From contig CAUZFZ010000314.1 in the NCBI GenBank assembly GCA_963579025.1, forward strand, positions 1 through 5,173: DNA of 5,173 nucleotides, given 5' to 3'. Numbering within the stretch: position 1 is the first letter of the stretch; each line of letters begins with the position of its first letter. Below, in pieces: positions 1 through 5,173 of the stretch. Position numbers and translations under genes: made by a program. The notes below the pieces were generated by a model. It was not told where the DNA came from, made no database searches, and worked only from the letters and a program-made list of their open reading frames with translations. This DNA comes from CAUZFZ01 sp963579025 (lineage in GTDB: Bacteria; Planctomycetota; Planctomycetia; Planctomycetales; Planctomycetaceae).

Positions 1-187
1 CCTACCATATTCACAGCCGACTGTTTCCAGGGAACCCGAGTCACGGCACAGCAACAGTTTCCCTCAAGGCTGCGGTTGCCCCGCCGCGATAGCGGCTTCC
101 TTGAACAACTCGTCATGTCGGAACTCTTTCAAAACCGGTAGGCCTGCCGCCGCGGCGCAGAATCTCGCAAACCGCCTGACGTAACTG
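1..187. other. 3' flank of the FG-GAP gene, no supported gene
   Basis: I see no gene here that I can support. On the minus strand, the frame ending in TGA at 66-64 reads protein-like over its last 40 or so codons, but it has no start of its own outside the FG-GAP gene and matches no family I know. A perfect short hairpin lies at 83-96 (GCCGC, loop GATA, GCGGC). A GC-rich near-palindrome lies at 144-160. Read on the minus strand, it is followed by a TTTT about ten bases later, so it could act as a weak terminator for the FG-GAP transcript, but it does not have the usual form of stem followed directly by a T-run. Confidence 0.4.
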
Positions 188-1345
188 CTATCTGCTTTGC
201 TCCAGCGACTTCGCGCGGCCAGCGGACAGGTTCTCGTAGATGTGGGCCTGGTCCCTGCAGCCGACAGCCATGTCGAGGTCTCCGTCATTGTCGATGTCGG
301 CGAAAACGGCTTCGTGGGCCGGGCCGCTGGTCTTGATGGACCACGTCGGTGTCTCCGGGAGTTTGCCACCGCCGTTCACGTAAACCGAGACGCTGCCGCC
401 GTGGCCGTAGTCCGCACCGATCAGGTCGAGGTCTCCGTCGTTGTCGATGTCCTGAAACTCGAACCCATGAAAAGCGGTCTGCCGTGAACTTTGCCAGGTG
501 ACCTTCATGGTTGCCGAGTCAGCCTGCCGGACCAGTTGCAGACTTCTACCGTCTGGTCCCCACGGGCCTTTGGCACAGTACAGTTCGAACTGTTTGTCGC
601 GATCGAGATCACGCCAGTAGAGCCGCTGGGTCCACGGACTTTGTTTGTCGTCAAACACGTCGGTGCCGCCGTCGAAGGCTCCGTCGGAATTGCGATACAC
701 GACCAGGCGGCCGGCTCGGTAGCCGGCCACGATGTCCAGGTCACCATCGCTGTCGAAGTCGGCAAAGATGGCGGTCTCTGAGTACTCGGAATGTCCGAGC
801 TTTCGAGTGGGTTTCTGCGACGGCGTGCCGGTCGTGTTTTCAAACACAGCGACGCCCTTCACGGGATCGCCGGCGGCCATCAGCATGTCCAAGTCGCCGT
901 CCTGATCATAATCACCGAAGTCGATCTGGTTTGCATTGGCGATGATCCCCGTTTGCCAGTCCGGAGCTTTGTTGAATTTGCCGGCCTGGTTGAAGTACAG
1001 GGTGCAGTGACTCTCGTGCGTGCCCGCCAGGTCCGGCCAGCCGTCGCCATTGAAGTCCAGCACATCGACGTGATCGCAATCGGTTGTTGTCTTCGATTCC
1101 CACATGGGCTTGTCGGCGATCTTTCCACCATCATTGCGGAACAGAACCCAGCGTCGCGGATTGGGTGCACTCGTGAGGAAATCCGCATCGCCGTCTCGAT
1201 CCACGTCGATGAAGCGTGCAATTCCGTCGCCACCGGAGTTCCCCGTCCGACCACTCCACACGGGCTTCGAGGAGAACAGGTCTTCGGCCGGCGCCGTGCC
1301 AAGCAGAGACAGCACGATCACTGACGTTGCGGAGGGGATGCGCAT
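188..1345 (-). CDS. Exported FG-GAP/VCBS-repeat protein, probable seven-bladed beta-propeller
   Basis: 385 residues. Residues 1-20 form a signal peptide: MR, a hydrophobic stretch, then a probable signal peptidase I site at APA before Glu21. The mature part carries seven Asp-rich loops of the DxDxDGDxD type, beginning near residues 47, 97, 145, 196, 246, 299 and 350. The spacing is 48-53 residues, as expected for FG-GAP/VCBS blades of a calcium-stabilised beta-propeller. The fifth loop (DLDRDKQFE) has lost its glycine and later aspartates. A Trp 14-17 residues before most loops (W30, W82, W130, W284, W335) repeats with the blades; blade 4 lacks it. There is no catalytic motif and no visible anchor, so binding or adhesion outside the cytoplasm is the likely role (inference). 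I chose the ATG at 1345 because it has a GGTGAT ribosome site and gives a clean signal peptide. An ATG at 1375 would add ten residues and overlaps the upstream TAA, but has no ribosome site. Confidence 0.9.
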   Translation of the reverse strand: MRIPSATSVIVLSLLGTAPAEDLFSSKPVWSGRTGNSGGDGIARFIDVDRDGDADFLTSAPNPRRWVLFRNDGGKIADKPMWESKTTTDCDHVDVLDFNGDGWPDLAGTHESHCTLYFNQAGKFNKAPDWQTGIIANANQIDFGDYDQDGDLDMLMAAGDPVKGVAVFENTTGTPSQKPTRKLGHSEYSETAIFADFDSDGDLDIVAGYRAGRLVVYRNSDGAFDGGTDVFDDKQSPWTQRLYWRDLDRDKQFELYCAKGPWGPDGRSLQLVRQADSATMKVTWQSSRQTAFHGFEFQDIDNDGDLDLIGADYGHGGSVSVYVNGGGKLPETPTWSIKTSGPAHEAVFADIDNDGDLDMAVGCRDQAHIYENLSAGRAKSLEQSR

Positions 1346-1352
1346 GAAAACT

Positions 1353-1358
1353 ATCACC
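1353..1358 (-). promoter_or_regulatory. Ribosome binding site of the FG-GAP gene
   Basis: GGTGAT lies seven bases before the ATG at 1345. It supports that start over the in-frame ATG at 1375, which is preceded by no purine-rich sequence. The match to the anti-Shine-Dalgarno sequence is only partial. Confidence 0.4.
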
Positions 1359-1374
1359 ATGTGTGAAGGGGGCA

Positions 1375-1701
1375 TTAACGGTTCTGAATCGTCAACACGG
1401 TTGGCTCAGACGTGATATTCAGGTTCGCGATCGTGACGCATCCAGTGGAATCGGCTTGAGCTTCTCCGCTTGCCGCCTTGAACGTCCAGCGAACGATCGC
1501 CCCTGGGGCGACATTCAGCTTCTGGAGTCGACGCAAGCTGACGTCCACTGTCGTTTCCGTCGGGATGGTGAATTTGGTTTTCAGTTCCGACGGCGAGATT
1601 ACAAAGAGCGACACCTCGATGCTGTCGGCAGTCTCAGCCACGCCCTTCCAGCGAAGGAACGCGTTGACCTGCCCGGGCTTCTTGCTGTCAACGTGATCCG
1701 G
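1375..1701 (-). pseudogene. C-terminal remnant of the esterase, cut off by an in-frame amber stop
   Basis: After the TAG at 1704-1702 the same reading frame stays open for 108 codons and ends in TAA at 1377-1375. It begins PDHVDSKKPGQVNAFLRWKG and continues with beta-rich sequence such as VSLFVISPSELKTKF, VRWTF and TVLTI, which looks like a small C-terminal beta domain. Composition and codon use match the upstream part. There is no ATG near its beginning; the first candidate initiator is a GTG at 1641 that reads naturally as an internal Val (WKGVAETADS) and has no good ribosome site. I therefore read it as the lost end of the esterase rather than a separate 88-residue gene. The TAA shares one base with an ATG at 1375, so this end lies directly against the FG-GAP gene. 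Confidence 0.8.
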
Positions 1702-1704
1702 CTA
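1702..1704 (-). other. In-frame TAG interrupting the esterase gene
   Basis: The codon series NDPLP-TAG-PDHVD is open on both sides in the same frame (2595 to 1375 is 407 codons). The TAG is one transition from TGG (Trp) or CAG (Gln). No recognised readthrough context follows, since the next codon is CCG, and nothing in the window suggests amber suppression. A nonsense mutation or a single-base sequence error is the simplest reading. Confidence 0.8.
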
Positions 1705-2595
1705 GGGCAGCGGGTCATTGGTCGAGGTGTTCGTAAACACGGGATAAGCCTCGTTCTTCTTGACGCTCAGCCAGTCGAACGAATTGATCAGATCGTTCAC
1801 CTTCAGGATGTTGGCGTGGTTGTTCGCATGACCGAACGGTCCCCAGTACATGATCAGCGGATACTTGCGGTTACTCATCGCCGCGTAAAAACCGTCGTGG
1901 CCTTTCGACCAGCCGTCGTTCTGACCCGAATAGTCAATGACGATCGGTGGGTCCGGCAGAGTGACATTTGCCGGCAACGCATGAGGTGGGAAGTACATCC
2001 GGTTGGAAACGTGTTCGACCCTGGCAGGAACATTTGCCTTGATCGCGGCAAAGACATCTCCGTGGCGGACGCCGATGCCGAGCGTACCGCTGCCGCCCAT
2101 CGAATTCCCACACAGGTAGACACGGTTCTTGTCGATGCCGTACTCCTGAATGACCCACTTCACCGTGTCGATGACCCGTTTGTCGGTGGGGCTGACTTCG
2201 GAGTCTTTGTACTTATTGCTACCCCACCACCAGTCCCCTTTGTTGGCTCGGCAGTCGAGATACAGCGCAAAGAAGTCCGGCGGTGCATGGTAGATGTCGT
2301 GATTGCCCACCTGAGTCGTACAGGCCAGGCAAGAGTGGACATCGTGCCCGGCAGAATGCAGCACGACATACAGTGGTGTATTCGCTCGTGCCCGCTGCGG
2401 ATGGAGCACCAGGAATGTATCCCGCTGAGGAGTCTCATAGCCCCACTCCTCTTTGACTCCGTGCTGGAACGTTTCCAGTGTCCGCTCCGTAAACACCGAC
2501 TCCTTCTGCTTTTCAGGAGCCCACTCAGCCGCCTGGACGCAGGCCGAAGCAACAACCATCACGATGAGAACGAGGGCGTTCGTCAGATGCTTCAT
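1702..2595 (-). CDS. Exported alpha/beta-hydrolase (esterase, PHB-depolymerase-like), C-terminally truncated
   Basis: 297 residues up to the premature TAG, compared with 406 if the stop is ignored. Residues 1-22 are a signal peptide ending near VQA-AEW. The sequence ASAC at 16-19 is only a weak lipobox, so a soluble exported form is more likely than a lipoprotein. The alpha/beta-hydrolase core shows YVVLHSAGHD at 76-85 (the strand and turn that usually form the oxyanion hole), the nucleophile elbow CGNSMGGSG with Ser165, an acid candidate Asp227 in GQNDGW, and His256 in GPFGH (His260 is an alternative). All catalytic parts therefore precede the stop. The fold and the GNSMGG elbow resemble esterase and polyhydroxybutyrate-depolymerase-like secreted proteins; the substrate, perhaps an ester on a polysaccharide, cannot be read from the sequence. 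The start at 2595 has AGGGA four bases upstream. The gene follows the SGNH hydrolase by 154 bases and precedes the FG-GAP gene in the same direction. Confidence 0.85.
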   Translation of the reverse strand: MKHLTNALVLIVMVVASACVQAAEWAPEKQKESVFTERTLETFQHGVKEEWGYETPQRDTFLVLHPQRARANTPLYVVLHSAGHDVHSCLACTTQVGNHDIYHAPPDFFALYLDCRANKGDWWWGSNKYKDSEVSPTDKRVIDTVKWVIQEYGIDKNRVYLCGNSMGGSGTLGIGVRHGDVFAAIKANVPARVEHVSNRMYFPPHALPANVTLPDPPIVIDYSGQNDGWSKGHDGFYAAMSNRKYPLIMYWGPFGHANNHANILKVNDLINSFDWLSVKKNEAYPVFTNTSTNDPLP

Positions 2596-2749
2596 GAGAT
2601 CCCTAGCAGTGGCCGGTGTTGTAAGACTTCGCTTGGGGACGACGGTTGATCAGGGTGTTCAACTGAAGTCACAAGACCTTCAATGCATCGCATACCAGAT
2701 TGAACGACTGATAATGGCTGTCGCACCAGTAGACGGTCAGGCGTCACTC
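2596..2749 (-). other. Gap between SGNH hydrolase and esterase
   Basis: It contains the esterase ribosome site (AGGGA, 2604-2600) and two weak hairpins: TGAAG/CTTCA with arms at 2664-2668 and 2678-2682, and a nearby GTTGA/TCAAC pair. Neither is followed by a T-run, so I see no clear terminator. I also see no convincing -35/-10 pair. Co-transcription of the two genes and a separate esterase promoter both remain possible. Confidence 0.4.
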
Positions 2750-4015
2750 TTACGGTTTTGGGCTGATAACCAGCGTGTAACGAACGGGTTCGACCGCAGC
2801 TTTTGCCTTTGCGTGAGCGGCGTCGTTAACTTCGGTCATCTTGCGACGGATCGTGGCCAGCGCGGCCTTTACTTCGGCATCTTCCGCCAATGGGCCACGG
2901 AGCTGGCGGAAGTTCGTGATGAATCCTTTGATCATCGACGTCTCGGCCGACTGCTTTTGCCCCACTTCGTTGAGTACGCGGTTGAACGAGGCGACAAACG
3001 GGTTGTCGATGAACTCGGCGGCCAGGTTGATACCACTACTGAGTTGCTCTCTGCTGAACGTCTTCGTGGCGGCGCCGAAGGTGACATCTGCCTGAGCGGT
3101 TGAGAGGTTCTTCACTGTTAGAGTCAGACGGTTGAGATCCTGATTGAACGGCGAATGTGGCAGGATACTGCGAGTCCCATTGGCATCTTTTTCGTTGCCG
3201 GTAAAGCAGAATGGATAGCGACTGCTTTCGATCTCGACCGTGCCGTCTTTGCTGCTGATCACCTTGTGGCCGTCTGAAGCGTCAGCTTTGCCAGAACTGA
3301 CATCCACGGTGATCATGCCGACGTTTCCGTCGAGTCCCAGAGCTTTCAGAAAGGCGCCAGCCATCAGTAGATGGCCGTTGCGTCCAGGATGAACACCGTC
3401 ACCACCCGCCACGGGATATTCCTGACCAAAAGCAGCTTTGGCCGAGATCATCGCCTTTTCCATGTCACCAAAGACGTCCGCGTGTGGGAAGTGGTTTTCT
3501 TCCGCCAGGCTCTTCGCGATCTGGCCCAGCTTGCGGAGGTTGTCGTTATAAATCTGATCGAAGTCCGGTTCATTGCGTCGCCATGTAAAGCTGTCGACGA
3601 CGCCGGGCGATCCAACGACAACCGTCGCCCCGGCTTTCTTCATGCGATCGATGATCTGCCGCATGCCGATTTCGTACGTCTTACCGATCCGCTCGTCATA
3701 CGCGCGGTACGAACCGTCGTTCATTCCGTAGCAGGTCGTTATCACGTCCGGCTTCCAGGGAACCAGGTCGTTCTCCATGCGGTTGGCAAATCCCGGAGCC
3801 CGCTCGCCGCCCCAACCGAACTGAAAGCACTGAATCTCCATCTCCGGGTAACACACCTGCAAATAGGTTTCGATGTACTTGCTGTAAAGTTTCTGCTCAG
3901 TGATCGAGTCACCGATAATCGCCAACCGGTCCCCCTTCTTCAGGACAGGTTCAGCGGCATGGGAGGCACCAGCGAGTAAAACGGCAACAGCGAATAGACA
4001 AAGTAAAGATCGCAT
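2750..4015 (-). CDS. Exported SGNH/GDSL-family hydrolase
   Basis: 421 residues. The signal peptide covers residues 1-20 or 21 (MRSLLCLFAVAVLLAGASHA). The four SGNH blocks are present in order: GDSIT at 35-39 with nucleophile Ser37, FGWGGE at 66-71 supplying the oxyanion Gly, YGMND at 96-100 with Asn99, and DGVHP at 206-210 with Asp206 and His209. The catalytic domain ends around residue 230. A further 190 residues follow: a probable beta-rich part (about 232-325), then a helical part rich in Lys, Ala and Glu, ending in RYTLVISPKP. Family members are esterases, lipases or carbohydrate deacetylases acting on acyl esters; the substrate is unknown here, and sugar acetyl esters are a guess from the neighbours. 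The start at 4015 is preferred because GGAGA precedes it at good spacing and the signal peptide begins there. An ATG at 4042 would add nine residues (MICFWRIHP) and spoil the signal peptide. It is divergent from the DUF1080 gene and upstream of the esterase. Confidence 0.92.
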   Translation of the reverse strand: MRSLLCLFAVAVLLAGASHAAEPVLKKGDRLAIIGDSITEQKLYSKYIETYLQVCYPEMEIQCFQFGWGGERAPGFANRMENDLVPWKPDVITTCYGMNDGSYRAYDERIGKTYEIGMRQIIDRMKKAGATVVVGSPGVVDSFTWRRNEPDFDQIYNDNLRKLGQIAKSLAEENHFPHADVFGDMEKAMISAKAAFGQEYPVAGGDGVHPGRNGHLLMAGAFLKALGLDGNVGMITVDVSSGKADASDGHKVISSKDGTVEIESSRYPFCFTGNEKDANGTRSILPHSPFNQDLNRLTLTVKNLSTAQADVTFGAATKTFSREQLSSGINLAAEFIDNPFVASFNRVLNEVGQKQSAETSMIKGFITNFRQLRGPLAEDAEVKAALATIRRKMTEVNDAAHAKAKAAVEPVRYTLVISPKP

Positions 4016-4024
4016 TGGGTGAAT

Positions 4025-4029
4025 TCTCC
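4025..4029 (-). promoter_or_regulatory. Ribosome binding site that fixes the SGNH hydrolase start
   Basis: GGAGA lies nine bases before the ATG at 4015. It lies downstream of the alternative ATG at 4042 and so cannot serve that start, which supports the 421-residue form. Confidence 0.65.
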
Positions 4030-4038
4030 AGAAGCAGA

Positions 4039-4143
4039 TCATGAAAAAGACGGCTCGCCAGTTGAGTTCTTACGCAAGCGGCCTGTTTGCGACACGTAAG
4101 CAGGTTCCGTATTCAGCATTCCGGCGAGGCCAGCTTGAGACAT
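4039..4143 (-). CDS. Possible 34-residue leader ORF upstream of the SGNH hydrolase
   Basis: ATG at 4143 is preceded by GAGGAA (4155-4150) with eight bases between GAGG and the ATG, a better ribosome site than most in this window. The ORF reads MSQAGLAGMLNTEPAYVSQT and continues 14 more residues to TGA at 4041-4039. It is hydrophilic, with no signal peptide, membrane segment or known family. Its TGA overlaps the alternative SGNH ATG at 4042 in an ATGA arrangement, and it ends 23 bases before the preferred SGNH start. A hairpin lies inside its coding part. It could be a leader peptide, or chance; at this length the ribosome site is the only real support. Confidence 0.25.
   Translation of the reverse strand: MSQAGLAGMLNTEPAYVSQTGRLRKNSTGEPSFS
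4069..4100 (-). repeat. Hairpin in the SGNH hydrolase leader region
   Basis: Outer arms CTTACG (4069-4074) and CGTAAG (4095-4100) are exact complements. Inner arms CGCAA (4073-4077) and TTGCG (4087-4091) are also complementary and share two bases with the outer left arm, so two alternative pairings compete. It lies 54-85 bases before the SGNH start, in the expected 5' leader. There is no T-run, so it does not resemble a terminator. Confidence 0.35.
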
Positions 4144-4315
4144 CGTGTGTTCCTCGGCCGGGCAGGAAATCGTACTCGAAATGGCTTCGCTCGGAGAAGA
4201 ATCGCAAGGTGCGAAATCTGGTGATGCGGCCCGATTCCGTGCGGGAGTCCGGCCGCGTAGAGTACGACGCTCGGTAAGATCTTCCGGCGGCCTGGCACCT
4301 GAGCTGATCGAGGCT

Positions 4316-4361
4316 GACGTCTGGCGGAAGATGCGAGCGGTGCTCGTACCGCCGTGACGTC
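4316..4361 (+). repeat. Long imperfect stem-loop just upstream of the DUF1080 gene
   Basis: Three nested complementary segments line up: GACGTC (4316-4321) with GACGTC (4356-4361), GGCGG (4323-4327) with CCGCC (4349-4353), and CGAGC (4334-4338) with GCTCG (4342-4346) closing a GGT loop. Together they give 16 Watson-Crick pairs plus a possible G-U, broken by small internal loops. No T-run follows on either strand, so a terminator is unlikely. The structure ends 36 bases before the DUF1080 ATG, a position suited to a 5' leader element, a protein-binding palindrome, or a small dispersed palindromic repeat. Confidence 0.55.
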
Positions 4362-4397
4362 GTCTCAATCCTCAATATCGATCTCTGGAATCAATCA

Positions 4398-5030
4398 ATG
4401 CAATGTTTCAGTCAGTTGACCGTCCTGTGTGCCAGCCTGCTGTTCACACTCGCTTCTGTCGTGTCGACGCAGGCAGAAGACGACGCGAAGTGGGTTTCAT
4501 TGTTCGATGGCAAGACGATGGAAGGGTGGGAGAAAGTCGGCAAAGAGAAAAGCGTCTGGGAGGTGAAGGATGGCTCGCTGACTGGCTCTGGGCCGGCATC
4601 GATGCTCGTGTCTACACAAGGGCCGTACAAAAACTTCAAGTACCGGGCCGAGGTCAAGATTAGCGATGGCGGCAACTCGGGGCTGTACTTCCGGTCGACG
4701 CGCAAACCCAGCTTCTCCGATGGCTACGAAGCTCAGATCGACAGCACTCATCGTGACCCCATTCGCACCGGTTCGCTCTACGGCTTCTGCCATGTTTACA
4801 AGCAGCTTGTGAAGCCGGACACGTGGTTCAAATATGAGGTCGAAGTCCGTGACGACGTGTGGCGTGGTCGCGAGATGACCCGCATTAAGATCACCGTCGA
4901 TGGCAATGAACTGTACGAGTACATGGATTTCGCCATGACGTATCCGGCAGGTCACTTCGCATTTCAGCATCACGATCCCGGCAGCATCGTCCACGTCCGC
5001 AAAGCTGAAGTCCTGCCGTTGGAAGACTGA
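4398..5030 (+). CDS. Exported DUF1080 (3-keto-disaccharide hydrolase-like) protein
   Basis: 210 residues. Signal peptide 1-26 ends at TQA before EDDAKW. The rest is one DUF1080 domain: the N-terminal signature WVSLFDGKTMEGWEK (32-46), VWEVKDGSLTGSG (53-65), the core FKYRAEVKISDGGNSGLYFR (80-99), YEAQIDS (110-116), then TGSLYG (124-129), WFKYEVEV (143-150), ITVDGNELYEY (165-175) and the terminal FAFQHHDPGSIVHVRKAEVLP. This order is typical of the family, which has a concanavalin-like beta-sandwich fold; some members hydrolyse 3-keto-glycosides and others may only bind sugar. About 210 residues is the usual size of a single-domain member, so it appears complete. The start at 4398 has only a weak TGGAA seven bases upstream. 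It is transcribed away from the SGNH hydrolase, and the 4316-4361 stem-loop lies in its probable leader. Confidence 0.93.
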   Translation: MQCFSQLTVLCASLLFTLASVVSTQAEDDAKWVSLFDGKTMEGWEKVGKEKSVWEVKDGSLTGSGPASMLVSTQGPYKNFKYRAEVKISDGGNSGLYFRSTRKPSFSDGYEAQIDSTHRDPIRTGSLYGFCHVYKQLVKPDTWFKYEVEVRDDVWRGREMTRIKITVDGNELYEYMDFAMTYPAGHFAFQHHDPGSIVHVRKAEVLPLED

Positions 5031-5173
5031 GAGCGTCCAGCCGTTCCAAGGGGTCCAGTCTCTGTGGGGCGCGGATTATGCGGCGGTTTTTGCAGCGTGG
5101 GAGCTGTTTTCTCCGTAAGGTCGCAGTCCGGCGGGATAGGCGGCCCTCAGAGTTGCCCCGTAGGTGGCGCTCC
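5031..5173. other. 3' flank of the DUF1080 gene, no supported gene
   Basis: I see no terminator with a T-run; GGAG/CTCC around 5100-5115 is too weak. The stretch is open in several frames at once, including one from an ATG at 5078 to the window end on the plus strand and an Arg-rich one on the minus strand. None has a good ribosome site or a known family. It could be a dispersed intergenic repeat or the edge of a neighbouring gene; the sequence here cannot decide. Confidence 0.35.

Larger units (their letters stand above)
4016..4397. other. Divergent intergenic region between SGNH hydrolase and DUF1080 gene
   Basis: About 380 bases that should contain promoters for both directions. I could not find a convincing -35/-10 pair for either; CAATAT at 4373-4378 is the best -10-like sequence towards the DUF1080 gene but has no partner. 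The region is rich in inverted repeats: 4069-4100, a small TCGCA/TGCGA hairpin at 4202-4214, GGCCGC/GCGGCC arms at 4251-4256 and 4287-4292, and the long stem-loop at 4316-4361. Several frames are open for 60-110 codons on either strand, but they are Arg- and Ser-rich and look like GC-driven chance ORFs. The one small ORF with a good ribosome site is listed separately. Confidence 0.5.

Overview
The window most resembles a stretch of planctomycete chromosome (inferred from gene types, not from any database match). It is moderately GC-rich and carries four exported proteins of kinds that are abundant in Planctomycetes: an SGNH/GDSL hydrolase, an alpha/beta-hydrolase esterase, an FG-GAP/VCBS beta-propeller protein and a DUF1080 (3-keto-disaccharide hydrolase-like) protein. 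Every one starts with a recognisable signal peptide. No tRNA, rRNA, CRISPR, transposase or phage gene is visible.

Layout. Positions 1-187 are a gene-poor flank. Three genes then lie on the minus strand and are transcribed from right to left: the SGNH hydrolase (4015 to 2750), a 154-base gap, the esterase (2595 to 1702, with its lost C-terminal part continuing to 1375), and the FG-GAP protein (1345 to 188). A divergent, gene-poor region of about 380 bases (4016-4397) follows; it holds a possible 34-codon leader ORF and two hairpins. The DUF1080 gene runs on the plus strand (4398-5030), and 5031-5173 is a flank with no supported gene.

The main finding is an in-frame amber codon (TAG, minus strand, 1704-1702) that splits what reads as a single 406-codon esterase gene. 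The 297-residue part before the stop holds the complete apparent Ser-Asp-His catalytic set. The 108 codons after it stay open in the same frame, read like real protein, and end in a TAA that overlaps an ATG by one base. One transition (TGG to TAG) would explain the stop, and the restored site would read CCAGG on the plus strand, a Dcm-type methylation sequence. This suggests either a recent nonsense mutation or a sequencing error at a methylated site.

The second notable feature is a long imperfect stem-loop at 4316-4361, 36 bases before the DUF1080 start codon. The likely common theme is processing of polysaccharides or acylated glycans outside the cytoplasm: two serine hydrolases that could remove ester groups, a sugar-binding or glycoside-acting DUF1080 protein, and a calcium-binding propeller for adhesion or binding. 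That joint role is inference from family and location only.
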